DNA of 64,000 nt from Polytrichum commune (taxonomy: Eukaryota; Streptophyta; Polytrichopsida; Polytrichales; Polytrichaceae). The position numbers were made by a program, and so were the translations under genes. Under the pieces are notes generated by a model. The model did not search any database, was not told where the DNA came from, and was given only the letters and a program-made list of their open reading frames with translations. The first letter of the stretch is position 1, and every line of letters begins with the position of its first letter. The stretch spans positions 60,978,533-61,042,532 of the forward strand of contig OX485804.1 in assembly GCA_950295325.1 (NCBI GenBank). Direction: 5' to 3'. Of this stretch, positions 1-11,467 are shown piece after piece.

Positions 1-456
1 CATACATTCAACACAAGCAGAATCAATGTAGGATTCACCACAAGCACATTCAAACACATTCAAACAAACTTAACCAGGTTCTATGAGTTTCAACACAAAC
101 ACACACATTCAACACAAACATACATTCAACACAAGCAAAATCAATGTAGGATTCACCACAAGCACATTCAAACACATTCAAACAAACTTAACCAGGTTCT
201 AGGAGTTTCAACACAAACACACACATTCAAACACATTCAAACAAACTAAACCAGGTTCTATGGGTTTCAACACAAGCACACATTCAACACAAACACACAC
301 ATTCAACACAAGCAGAATCAATGTAGGATTCACCACAAGCACATTCAAACACATTCAAACACATTCATACTGAAGATAAACCTAACACATTCAAACACAT
401 TGATACACATTCAACACAACCACATTCATACTGAAGATAAACCTAACACATTGAGT
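1..456. repeat. Tandem repeat, about 118-bp unit, AC-rich
   Basis: The unit beginning CATACATTCAACACAAGC starts at 1 and again at 119, almost identical. A rearranged third copy has its core (CATTCAACACAAGCAGAATC) near 300. The short motif CATACTGAAGATAAACC occurs at about 367 and 429. The array runs off the left edge of the window, so its full length is unknown. Within units the smaller motif CACATTCAAA is itself repeated. I see no coding potential; it looks like satellite or minisatellite DNA. Confidence 0.85.
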
Positions 457-2278
457 TGAGAGTTACCACAAGTTGCTGGAAGGAGGGCTGAGGATTGTGG
501 GAGACTTGGCTATGGAACTCAGCACCCCAACCTAGAGAGAAAAGGCGAACAATCTGGAGTAGAGAAAAGTCGAACTGGAGTGCGACCAGGAATGCGACCA
601 GGTGTAGAGAAAAGTCGAACAATCTTGTTTAGGATGTACAATTCAATCTCAGAATTTGAGAGCGTGGAAGGTGTGAGTGGAACTTGGAAGGAAGAGAGGA
701 GAGGAAGAGAGGAGAGGAAGAGGAAGAGAGGAGGTGCCGACACAAATGAGGAGTCGCCCGACATTCGAATGGACGCCACCCGGGCGGGTACGGCTACTGG
801 CCGGAATCGACGGTTCAGATTAAGCCGTCATCATGGATGGCCGGGATTAACTCACCTTCCCATGATGACAAGTGTACCGACTAGTAACAACTGCCTATGG
901 GACATGTGTTGATTGAGTACCTTTTCCCCGGTTGCTCTTTCAACTAATTTTATTTTGGCCGTTGGATGCGTGCGTAAACCCTATGGCTCCATCTGCGACA
1001 TCTGATGTCAAGATGGGAATGAGATTACAACCTCTTTTTCGATGCGGTAATGAGAAACAATTGTCATAATTGAATCCATATCTTATATGTCAAATTACAA
1101 AGTTACGTCATGGATCATATACATATTGGAATTATTTTATAAGCAACTAATTAAATACTAACACACACACACACACGCATTAAGTACTACATATATGTGG
1201 ATTTGTTAACATTTTCATGTAAGTTTTGACTTAATTATATGAAAAGATTGGATTGAAAACTCAAAAGATAACACTCACCATGAGAAAACGATTCGTATTA
1301 GTATAAATCAATGGTATTGTCAATTTGATTATCAAAACTTGTCTCAAAAGGTGTGTTAACATGTGCACAAAATATATACAATTTTGATAGAAGAATTCAA
1401 CCTGTTGTTGATCATCATGCACATTTGGAAGTTTGTTGAGAAGGGTTGATACCAATAGCGGAAGTGATGTGGTGGTCATATATGGGTCCATACCAATATC
1501 AGAAGTGTTGTGGTTGTCATATATGAGTGTACAAAACACAATCACTATTCACTCCAATAGTGATCATGATTCACAAAATCTAATCTACGCACTCATGTAT
1601 ATGTCATATTATGCGACGCGACTCACACAACCAATGATTAATTCAATCTTTGTCCTCGTTGAACCCTAACAATAAGCACTAATAATAATCACTAATAACG
1701 TTTAAATTTTATTATATCAGTATAAAGATATAACACCGTGTAAATCCCAATAGTAAGTCACACAAATATCATATTTGGTCTAGTTGTTAAATGTTGCTGA
1801 AACCGAGATGTTTCTCATATGATCATCAAGTGTGTGGGGAGTTTCTTACATAGATTTCATTAATAGGTGTGAATACCATATGATAGTAGATCGTTCATTT
1901 CAAGCGAGGCATACCAAATATTCAATCACAAACATATACGAGTTAATGAGGCATTGTACTAATTTGTATTGTTAACTAATGCTTTTTTTATGATGCATCA
2001 TGCAACATCAAGTGTCTTAATATGCCACTTGTCTTTATTTTCTTATATCATTATTGATTCCTTTAAAACTAGGACATAAAGTTCAATGATTGTAATTCTT
2101 AAACGTTCCCTATTGGCAAAATATTTAATACCTACATATGATATAGAGCATGGTAGAAGATACGTGTATTTTGTATTTAAAAGACACTCATACAGCAACA
2201 ATGCTCCTCAAAAATGATTTATTCATTTATTTTCTTTGTTGAGGTGCGATTACATAGTGACACGAAAGAAGACACCCA
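457..2278. other. Intergenic, no supported gene
   Basis: Positions 540-625 hold short direct repeats (GTAGAGAAAAGTCGAAC at about 560 and 605), and 688-733 is a purine-only GAGGAAGA tract. Open frames here, including a 110-codon one on the plus strand, are low-complexity translations without recognisable domains. An (AC)n run lies near 1162-1175. The rest is AT-rich and featureless. Confidence 0.5.
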
Positions 2279-2299
2279 TTTTGGCCGTTGGATGCGTGC
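953..2299. repeat. Direct repeat pair TTTTGGCCGTTGGATGCGTGC
   Basis: An exact 21-bp string occurs at 953-973 and again at 2279-2299, bracketing about 1.3 kb without a recognisable gene. Chance recurrence of 21 bp is very unlikely. It may be the ends of a tandem duplication or of an inserted sequence. No inverted termini were seen next to the copies. Confidence 0.6.
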
Positions 2300-2310
2300 T
2301 TCATAGCAAA

Positions 2311-2455
2311 CTTAGGATGGTTAGCATATTTTGAGCACATAATCCTCATCTTTGCTAACACGTGTCTTCGTGCCGCCAATTCCAGGTCTCAACGTTACAC
2401 ACTACTCAAATATATAGGTGTCCAAATTATTGTTGTGGTTGATTTAGGCACATCT
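2311..2455 (+). repeat. Dispersed repeat family R1, copy 1 (diverged)
   Basis: It shares with the copy at 50.9 kb the ordered blocks GGATGGTTAGCATATTTTGAG, CACATAATCC, ACACGTGTCTT, ACTCAAATAT-AGGTGT and TTAGGCACATCTACCTTAT. No coding capacity or clear termini are visible, so the class (SINE, Helitron-like or MITE) is open. Confidence 0.6.
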
Positions 2456-3339
2456 ACCTTATATTATCAAGCTGGATAATATTGTATGAATAGTCAAGTA
2501 ACGGCCGAATGTCATGTGCGTCAAAGGTGGTGAGAGTCAGTGGCAACAAATATGGTTGTCCTAATAAGGATCAATTTCGTTTGGTAGTAAATACATTCTA
2601 TCCTTCCATGCGATAAACATCAACTCGGGCCTAATTCGGTTAATTTTTTTCATTAGACACCTACCATAGAGGGCGTTCTATTTCATCAAGTAATGCCATA
2701 ATGTACATAAACTAAAATTAATGTTACTTTACATAAAAAGAAACACAAAATACAAATAATTAACCACATTAAGATTTGAGCAATACAATGAATGTGGCTT
2801 GCATTGATTTTCTATTGAAAAATAAATTCAAACAAATAGTAATGTAAATCATTATCATAGTAGTGGTAATGTTTCTTGCACACACTTGTATGTCAATCAC
2901 CTAATATACTAATTCATTTTGCTTCTAGTAATGGACCCCAAAAGTAGGGCGTGAATTTTTACTACCCAAGATGTGTTATTACACAATATTTCCAAGTGTT
3001 TCTTGACAACATCAATAAAATGGGGTCTCATGGTCACAACTAGTATTATCTTATAATACCCATTGTTGTTCATAAAAACAATTGAAGATGGGGAAAGATG
3101 TTATTTCATCACCCTTGGGCCAATAACTAACACATGACCCATTTCCATGTATTAAACATGTACTCAATACTGAAATTGTGGTTAGCAACACTCAAGGTTG
3201 ATTATGTTTTTAAGATGCACCCATGGCATTGTGGACCCATAACATTAGTGGAATCCGAGCCAATGATTTGTTGGACCGACTGTCACAGTGAATTTAGAAA
3301 GTGGGTGCGAACCTTCCATGATGGTGGGAGTGGCCGGTC

Positions 3340-6300
3340 TGATTTTTGGGCATAATTGGTCAACATCCCAATGTTTCCAAGTCTAGCCGGTTCCATAATG
3401 TGATTGTTTGGGTTTAGGGTTTAGGGTTTAGGGTTTGGCAAATACATGAATTTTAATTTTTAAAATAATAAACATAAAAACACCACGCAAATATATGACC
3501 CTATTACATTTAACCCTAAACCCTATTAGAATTAACATTATTTTACATTAATATTTGGCATCGCACGATGTACTGTTATTCCATTGGGCAATTCAAATGT
3601 ATTACTTATGAGTTCATAATCACTCATGTTGAAAAGGTTGTTTGGATGTTTAGGGCCTTCACTTATTTGTGTGAATAGGTGTGAAGCTAAGAAAAACCCA
3701 CCGCCCCCCCCATAGGTAGAAAGAGAGTGTGTAGAAAAGATTGGACTTATATGTGCTCAAATATGGACATTAGGTAGGTTTAGTACTTAAGACATATGTA
3801 GAGACTTTGTAAGCGCTTTGGCTTTTCAATAATTAAAGGTTGACCAAGTAATCATTGTGAAAGATTGACATGCAAATAGATAAATAGCATCACCAACTTC
3901 TTATGCAAGCGAGCAAATGTAAATAGAGAGTCTCTTCACATGTAGGTGTTTACTGCCTTTTGGTGGGGAACTTTGTGACCGTGGCTTTATGAATGGTTTT
4001 GTATCTTAGGTAGGGATTGATTAGATGGGACATTTGGGGAGAGGTCTTGGTGAGAGGTTATTAAGTATGCTAATGAGGAGTTGGGTTGGGTGTGACTTCA
4101 ACTTAGTGTTCTTGGGGGGGGGGGGGCGTGTGGCTTTTTGTGAGATGAAGATCGAGGGTTCGAAACCTTAATAGACGATAATGAGAAACATGATGACAAG
4201 AAAACACTATCCTTTACCATAAATTGGGCGTTCTTTGGGGGTAGTTGAGTTTGGGTGACCAACCTACAAGGGATGCTCTCTCCATCAGTCAATTGTAATG
4301 CAGCTTTCAAAGATGTTTAGTTTCTTTTGCTAGGGGTTTGTTAAATGAAATCAACTCACTGCCAAGCTCTTGGGTGGGCAAATAGTGTGAATTGAGAGAC
4401 AACCACGATTGCATGTATTGTTGTAAGAGTTTGTAAGACTTTATCCTATGAATCATCATCCAAACACCGATTCAAAACCAAAACAACCTTAATTAATCAT
4501 GTGAATGTCTTAGTGAAATTAATTTGTGACACCAAGATGATATCGGAATCACCTTTGAAGTCTTCCTTGAATATTTCATTGGCTTTATGTCTTATTTAAA
4601 ATCCTAACTACACACCCAAGTGTCATGTATTACAATGTAGCATGCAAGAGGAAGATAATTGTGAGCAAGTATGGAATGTAGAATATATATTAAAAATGTT
4701 GAAACATTGGTGTTCATGCACTAAGGTTGATGAGGCTATTGTGGAAACCTCTAGCCTACTTAAAATTATCTAGGTGATGGATTCGAGCATTAGAAGCTTG
4801 AGCAGGATAACAATTGCGAATCATGACCAAGCAATCTAAAGTTGTTGAAATTGGAGTTGAGGAAGGTGTTCGTCTAGGCTCTGGAATCAAAGATTCTCTA
4901 CTTTCCAATTTGGTTTTAAAGCAAGCAACTCTTACATTGTTCAATGTTGTGTAAGTGGATGGCGACACTAGCAAATTCTACATGGGTCATTTGTCAATGA
5001 AAACGAAGTTTAATGCCAACATTTGTTGTGTCATGTTTTTAAAGTGGTCATGAATAAGATGAAATGTTGCCAAATTAGGTTATCATTATAAAATACCCAC
5101 TATGCAAGTGGTTGGCACCTCACAACCATATGCAACCTCTTAATTTGCCCACTTCACTTACAAAATCAAATGTGTCATAGGTTGGTGGATAACACTCCTA
5201 ATTATGAAGGATGATAGGTGTAGTTTGTTTTTTGCAAAGGTGGCTAAATCAACATGTATTACTCACCCTTTCAATTAAAGCAACAATATTGCCAATTCCA
5301 AGCCAAATATAAGTGTCCAATAGGAAGCTAACTTAAGTGGCCTCCTCTTACCTTAGCGTAAATATGAGCCCATTCTCCTAACGTAGATAATGGGTGTCCA
5401 TGATGTAAGGTGAGGTATCTACCCGTTTTTTTTGTTTGAAAGGTGGGCTCTATGTGGAAGTTTGAAGAGAGGGGTGGGGGCGTAGTTGAGGGTGTGTGGG
5501 TGGTATTGAGGTATTTTAACAGGGTTCTATGGTGGTTTGTCAATGGACTACTTTTAGTTTTATTTTGTATATGATTGAATAGGTGAGGTATTTTATGGCA
5601 AGTTGGTATAAGGATTTCATTATTTTTTGGGTATGTTGAGGTTCTTGAGTTTTTCCATTGATGGCTCATGTATGGGGGCCTTTTACACCCACCGTGATGG
5701 TTAGTAGGGGACTCAGGTTGATCACCTAGCACTTAGGACCCATGCGTTTAGAGCTTAATTAAAAGGGGAGAAGTTTGGTGCATGGTAGTATATATATGTC
5801 ATTTATTGATTTCAAGATACCGTATAGTTAGTTAGAAAAATTGTATTGTTGCATAAATTGAGGGATATGTTTGTTGAAAAAACCCCACCCCTGAAAACCT
5901 CATCAAAGTCATTCAAAATGCATAGTGCCATGCGAACGAGCATGATAAATACACAAAATGCAAAAGCCACTAAAATGCAGAGGCAAATATCCTAGGGCTG
6001 ACAAGATAAAAATGTGTCCTATAAAAACATCCATGATAGTGGATGAAGATGAACCATTTTCATTTGTCTATACCCTTGTACAAGGAACCAGTTGTCACAT
6101 GTAGCTAGGTATAATTTCCCTCATTTTGTTTTTTCATGTGGAGAAGGCGGGGGGGGGGGGGGGGGTCACTCCCATATTTTACAAAACTATGTGAGAACCA
6201 TATGGAGTCCACTTTGAAGTTGCTACATACAAATTATAAAACCTATATTTGTAACAATGACCAAGTTATATATTGAACTTTGCAATACAAATAAATTAGG

Positions 6301-6842
6301 GTGGTTACAAATTGACCATGTTAGAGAATTTTCAAAACTAACATACCATAAGGTTAAGTAGGGTGGGGTGTTATATATATATATATATATAAAGGCCCAC
6401 ACACTTTGGGAGAGACCTTAATCCCATCATCCCAAATATTGAGACTAATTTTATTTATAACATTCAATATTTCATGCATAAAAGGAAACCCTTAGGGAAG
6501 GAGGAATGCCCTTCCCAAAATGCTAAAGAGGACTCATTTTCGCCCCATCTCTCTCAAGTGTAGTGTGGCTAAAAAGGGTGTGTGAACTCCTAGGGGTGTG
6601 GTAGTTTTGAGTGTGTTGTGATGGCCTGGTTAGGTTGTGATTACACAAGTGGTGTCGTGGCATGGCTAGGTTGTGAGTGGCTCTCTCTCTTTTTCCTTTG
6701 AAATGTTTTGAAGATTGCTTATAGAGTGTATGAATTTAGGGTTTAGGAACATGATGTGTGAGGAAGATACGTAGCACGCTAATGTCCAAGGGATTTTTGG
6801 GCATGATCGGTCAAAATGCTAGTGTTTGCAAGTCCAACCGGT
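3340..6842. repeat. Direct repeat pair of about 53 bp (3340-3393 and 6789-6842)
   Basis: Both copies read GATTTTTGGGCAT-AT-GGTCAA, then CCAAGTC or GCAAGTC, then A-CCGGTT, with about 80 percent identity. They are in the same orientation 3.45 kb apart, each close to TTTAGGG motifs. They could be remnants of long terminal repeats or of a dispersed family. The DNA between them has no recognisable protein-coding gene. Confidence 0.45.
3407..3438. repeat. Interstitial telomeric repeat (TTTAGGG)n
   Basis: Four consecutive copies of the plant telomere heptamer TTTAGGG lie on the plus strand, with CCCTAAA-like traces near 3513. The motif recurs at 11274-11290 (two copies plus). Such tracts can arise from double-strand-break repair or as parts of mobile elements. 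The subtype supports a plant origin. Confidence 0.9.
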
Positions 6843-7180
6843 TATTTCTCAAACTCAACTCTACAAGATCGGTAGCTTCAAAACATCAACGCCACCAAAT
6901 GGCCTTTGACGTTATTTCACAAGATCGATAATTATGTTGAAGCGTTGAACTTCAAACATTTATTTCTCAAACTCAACATGTGCATTTGTAACTATTGGTC
7001 AGTTCTCCCGTATCATTTCAGCCGATCATGTGTGCGCTTCACTAAGGATAGATCTCTCTTCCCAATTGGATAGACGATGATATTTTGCAATTCTCCCATA
7101 TTTATTGGTGCTCATGATAGTAGAAAATTATGTCCAAAAACACCGTAGCCAAAATCGGCTGAGATTCTTTTGACTAGCCT
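3440..7180. other. Intergenic with G-runs
   Basis: No gene is supported. There are homopolymers of 13 G at 4114-4126 and 17 G at 6149-6165, and a (TA)n run near 6371-6391. Open frames at 4098-4310, 4756-4974 and 5328-5732 on the minus strand show no domain, signal peptide or exon structure that I recognise. Confidence 0.5.
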
Positions 7181-7182
7181 TA

Positions 7183-7415
7183 TCTGCAGTTGCTAAACAA
7201 TTACATATATATTGTTTTACAACAACAATTTCATGACGTTTAGAGCGTGTAATATACCGTTGGAAAGGTGTTTTCAAGACCTTTCCAACAATTTATTACA
7301 CTAATACAAATTACTTAAAATTTTGGTTGCTTAACCAATAAACAAATATGCAGTGTTTAAGCAACTGTTGATCACGCTGGTCAAGATAACCGCAACCAAT
7401 TTTGGTTGCGGTTGT
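7183..7415. repeat. Cluster of nested inverted repeats
   Basis: Three stems lie within 230 bp. GTTGGAAAGGT pairs with ACCTTTCCAAC across about 9 bp near 7260-7290. AACCGCAACCAA pairs with TTGGTTGCGGTT across 2 bp near 7389-7414. GCAGTTGCTAAAC near 7184 pairs imperfectly with GTTTAAGCAACTG near 7356. The arrangement suggests a decayed foldback MITE. No flanking target duplication was identified. Confidence 0.5.
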
Positions 7416-7989
7416 TTTTGACATAATTTTGTACTATGATGTGTCTATTTGAAAGTAGTTTGGTGAAAAGATACGATGTTGTTTTGCTAGTTAGTTGTAG
7501 TAGCTATTGGGATGCTAGAGTCTTCTTGTTAAAGCAAAACCCTAGAGAAGGGCCCTAGAGTGCTCACTAATGTTTGAGCAGTGATTTCTCTCTATAAAAT
7601 TAAAGTGGTAATAATATTAATATAATGGGTTGATAAATAGACTTGTGGAGCCACTTCACATGGGACGTCTACTAAATTTGTCTACGTCATGGTAGAATTG
7701 AAGTTCATGAAATTGGTTTCAAAGATCCAAAAAGCTGCTAGAGTTAATTTAAGGCCCCCTACCATGAAATCGATAGAACACTTTGCTAACGTTTATTAAG
7801 TCCATGAAGTAGCTTGGAACCTTCATGAAATTGAGTTTGTACTTCTACGAAGTCATCTTACTAGGAGTATGGTTATTTATCATTCTTGCGTCATCTGAGT
7901 CATCTGCCTCCGACAAAATTGAGGCACAGTTAGGAGGCACTGGCATTTTTGTCCATAAGGTACATACTAGGTCTTAAGTGGCACATTTT

Positions 7990-8095
7990 CCTAATTGGAC
8001 ACCTAATATATTTGATTGGACCAGGTATGCAGATCAATGAGGATCACAAAGCAAACATCATGAAGACACATGTTTAAAATACAATGGATCGCGTC
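7990..8095 (-). repeat. Dispersed repeat family R1, copy 2
   Basis: The reverse complement matches the copy at 63.7 kb closely: TTTTAAA-CATGTGTCTT, CATGATGTTTG, GATCCTCAT, ACCAATCAAAT and AGGTGTCC occur in the same order and spacing. Confidence 0.75.
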
Positions 8096-9057
8096 TTTCT
8101 TCCAATATTAATAACTAATCTACACTTGCTAGTGAACACAGTTCGGAGGATTTGTATATACATTAATTTCCACACAATCCAACAAACATAGTTTGCTAAA
8201 ATAGGTCATACTTTAATAGTTCGACATTTTAATTAGAAACGGAGTATTTGCTTCAATATAATGGAAAGTTCGACATTTTAATTGGAAAGTTCGACATTTC
8301 AATTAGAAACTAACGTTGGGGATATGACCCCACGTAACTTCTTGATGATTACATATATAAGATGATACAATGGTTTTGCTTACATAACATATACCTAATC
8401 ATCTTGTGCGATAGGTATTTATAATGTAGCCAGGGTAGCAAAGAAGAATCACAAGACCATCATGAAACTTGACTACACGTGACCATGCTAATTGGGCCCG
8501 CAAAGCCAGTATGTCATTAACTATAGCCCATAGAGGCTTCAAAGTCATGCAATGCGATGTGCACAAGTAGTTTGTTCTAACTTGGTGAAATTTTAATATA
8601 TAACTAATAATTGATTCCTATGCCGCCGTTCTTCATGACTTCCCACCCATCCGCATGCAAAGGGTAATTGTGCACCTTCCTGGAACAACCTTAATAATTC
8701 TCGGTGTAGCAATCTTAATAATTAAGCATGCAACACACACAAAGCACGGCAAATGGTTGTGGGCCCCATTAACTTCACTTAAGTGCCCAAATTTGTGGGT
8801 GCAAAGCCGTTCTTCTTTGATGCCCATCATCACCCCTTACCATTGGCTCTTTTTCACTATACACGTTTGAAATGCATGAATATGGACTCAAGTCTATGGA
8901 GTAGGGTATTGTGCTAATTCAAGTAGTGGTAACACTTATCGATTCCACATAGGTTAGAAACTCGACCCCCTTTCGATGGGTGGCAACATCATCAAAGAGG
9001 CGCTAGACTAACGTATGCATGTGTTATTCAATAATTTCTCTTAATAGGACCCCCATA

Positions 9058-9150
9058 GTTGGTCGGTCCCTGGTTCAACGAGGGTCAAAGAACAAATACC
9101 ATAAAGACATGTTTTAGGGGAAGTGGACTACATCTTCAAATTTGATCAAA
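9058..9150 (-). repeat. Dispersed repeat family R1, copy 3 (partial)
   Basis: The reverse complement carries GATGTAGTCCA, ACATGTCTTTATGGTATTTG and TTGACCCTCGTTGAACCA, recognisable variants of the core of the same family. Confidence 0.6.
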
Positions 9151-9199
9151 CTACTCCATGTTAAACAATGAACACATTTGAGAGGATCTATGTAGTGCC

Positions 9200-9582
9200 A
9201 CCCTCTATAAATGTTACACCTATAAGTGTTAACCCTCTCTAAATGTTAACTTTCTTCTACTGCCCACATATTGCACACTATAAATGTTAAACGAGTCAAC
9301 TATTAACAAAATAGTACTCCCTTTGTAAATTTGACTCTGCAAATGTTAATGAATGAAATACAACCACAATATGGTTTTCACCAAAGAATCATTGATTCAT
9401 ACTTCACCCGTGATTTGTAAACTTTATTGAATAAAGTATTGATTGGGTTTGTATACATTCATAAACTTAACATTTGTATATTGGTCAAAAAAGCAATTTA
9501 CTAATTTTCTAATTGTTAATTATTAGCACCTTTATAAATGTTAACTTTGATCCACTCCCGAGGGTTAACATCTATAGAGGGT
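9200..9582. mobile_element. Foldback MITE-like element, about 380 bp
   Basis: The left end ACCCTCTATAAATGTTA and the right end TAACATCTATAGAGGGT are inverted copies with one mismatch in 17 bp. Sub-terminal copies of TATAAATGTTAA occur near 9209, 9280 and 9535. The interior is AT-rich and non-coding. No convincing target-site duplication is seen, so the superfamily is unassigned. Confidence 0.6.
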
Positions 9583-10029
9583 AGACTGTACACTCTAAAT
9601 CTCGTTGTATCATGCCGTTGGCAATCAAAGGAAGGTAATGGAGAATGTACATTATAAGTACTATCAACTAGGGAGCACATCAACTCGCCAAACGATCATT
9701 CTCTACTACCAAACCTCAAACCATGATATCTCCTACAAGAGAGGACCCCGTACAATAGGGAGGGAAGATTCAAATATTTTAGTACCCAAACTTAGTCTCC
9801 CACCAAACCAAATTGACACTACTATATAAGGTCCATACCTCCAACCGTTTGTGGCTCTCACTCTTCAAGCATTTCCATATCTCATTGTTGCCATTCCATG
9901 CGTTCAGAACCCACACATGCTGGTTTTAGCAGGTGCCGGCCCAAGTAGCTCATGCTTTGCCTGAGCCACTGCTCCCCGAAAAAATATGCCCTACGTGTAG
10001 TACGTACAATTCTAGGATGCAAGCGTGTA

Positions 10030-10049
10030 GTCCGTACAATTGTACGGAC
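10030..10049. repeat. Perfect 20-bp palindrome
   Basis: GTCCGTACAATTGTACGGAC equals its own reverse complement. A half-site variant (GTACGTACAATTCTAG) lies just upstream at about 10000. It sits 12 bp before the palindromic element that begins at 10061. Confidence 0.85.
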
Positions 10050-10060
10050 CACTGCGATAG

Positions 10061-10773
10061 GGTGCCGAGGTTCCTCTCGGCCGAGAGGAACCTAGAGGCC
10101 AGATTGTATGTGACATGGGCATTTCAATTGGGGAACATGAAGGACAACTTAGACCCTATCTCCAATGGAAATATTTTTTATAATTTGAACCTCGATCTTG
10201 ACTACATCAAATGTCTTCCAATGCAGTTGTACAGGAGTGAAGTTACACTCTCGGAACTGTGATTTCAAATTCCTATATGGGATCAGACAGGTCAACTAAT
10301 AGCTCATTCGGCTAATTTTGTGATGGAACACCTGAAGGAGAGTAACAAATAGATAACATGGAGGCATAGCAGATTGTGCTCGTATAGTTCACCTAATTGA
10401 CTATCTTAATTTCCCAACCACGGGCTTGTGTAATTGCTATGTGGGCCTATATTGGGAGAAAGGGAATATAGACTTTGACCTGTCATACGTTTTGCATCTC
10501 AACTCCAATTATGGAAACTGCAACTGACCTAGAACTTGAAGTGATTGTCTCGCCGTATTGTATGGATAGAGGGTTTAGGGTTTTGTGGACAAGTATTATG
10601 TTTAGGGCCAGCCTTGGATATCCAAGGCTCCTCTCGGCCGAGAGGAACCTAGAGGATATCTAGGTTCCAAGGATATCTAGGCTCCAAGGAGGAACCTAGA
10701 GGCCAGATTTTGGATATCCAAGGCTGGCCCTTGGCAACGGAGGTTCCTCTCGGCCGAGAGGAACCTCGGCACC
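10061..10773. mobile_element. Palindrome-bounded element with nested hairpins, 713 bp
   Basis: The left end 10061-10092 (GGTGCCGA followed by the palindrome GGTTCCTCTCGG-CCGAGAGGAACC) is the exact reverse complement of 10742-10773, giving 32-bp inverted termini that are themselves palindromic. Inside, 10605-10625 and 10710-10730 form a perfect 21-bp inverted pair containing TTGGATATCCAA. Another GGCTCCTCTCGG-CCGAGAGGAACC palindrome lies at 10626-10649. Just outside, CGGCACCATTT pairs with AAATGGTGCCG within 45 bp. No gene is visible inside. It is probably a foldback element, with target duplication unclear. Confidence 0.6.
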
Positions 10774-11236
10774 ATTTTAGGTGTCAGGGTCGTGTTAAAT
10801 GGTGCCGACAAAAGATGTATTGTTTAACATGACCTCAAAAGACACCTCAAAAGACACGTTTAACATGTCCTCAAAAGACATCTAACCCTTCATGAAGGGA
10901 AGGCATGGTAAAATAAAGGCCATAATTATTCGAACATTACTGAAACGTGGCGGATGCAACTGGGTTATGTAATGGGTAAAATAGACACGGATGGAGTTAG
11001 GTCTGATGCGTGTCAGGAGCAACACCCATAAATGAGAATGAATTTTTTAAATTTGTAGTCGAATCTTGGCAATTCGTTATGTTTAGTACTTCGAGTTAAA
11101 CATGGTTTAGGGTTTAGGCTATTTTAGGCTATTTATTACCTAAGGTTGTTGATACGAGTGGATGATCTATCATGTATTAATTGGGTGGAGTTGGTTCTGA
11201 TGGGTAGTAGGACCAACAAACACTTAGGGTAAAGCA

Positions 11237-11260
11237 GGTTCCACTCGGGCGAGTGGAACC
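11237..11260. repeat. 24-bp palindrome related to the 10-kb cluster
   Basis: GGTTCCACTCGG-GCGAGTGGAACC has 11-bp arms and the same outline as GGTTCCTCTCGGCCGAGAGGAACC. The T in the left arm is A here and the paired A in the right arm is T, so the palindrome is kept despite substitution. It is followed at 11274-11290 by a TTTAGGG motif and lies about 210 bp before the DUF7869-like gene. Confidence 0.75.
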
Positions 11261-11467
11261 TCAATTCAGAGCGTTTAGGGTTTAGGGTTTAAGTTTCTAG
11301 GTAAGACACGGTTAATAAAAGGCTATATTTTTTGTCATATTAATATAGGTTTCGGATGCAAATGGGCTATCTATCAGGTTAGGTAGATATTGTGGTGTTA
11401 GTTCTCGTGCGTGTGAGGGGCAACATCTTTATTGATTAATGAAGTTACGTGTGTTGTTATCAGGGTA

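Noticed and set aside
1-456. CRISPR or telomere array
   Set aside because: A 118-bp AC-rich tandem repeat without unique spacers and without the TTTAGGG heptamer.
3340-6842. LTR retrotransposon bounded by the 53-bp repeats
   Set aside because: No primer-binding site, polypurine tract or gag-pol remnants were found between them.
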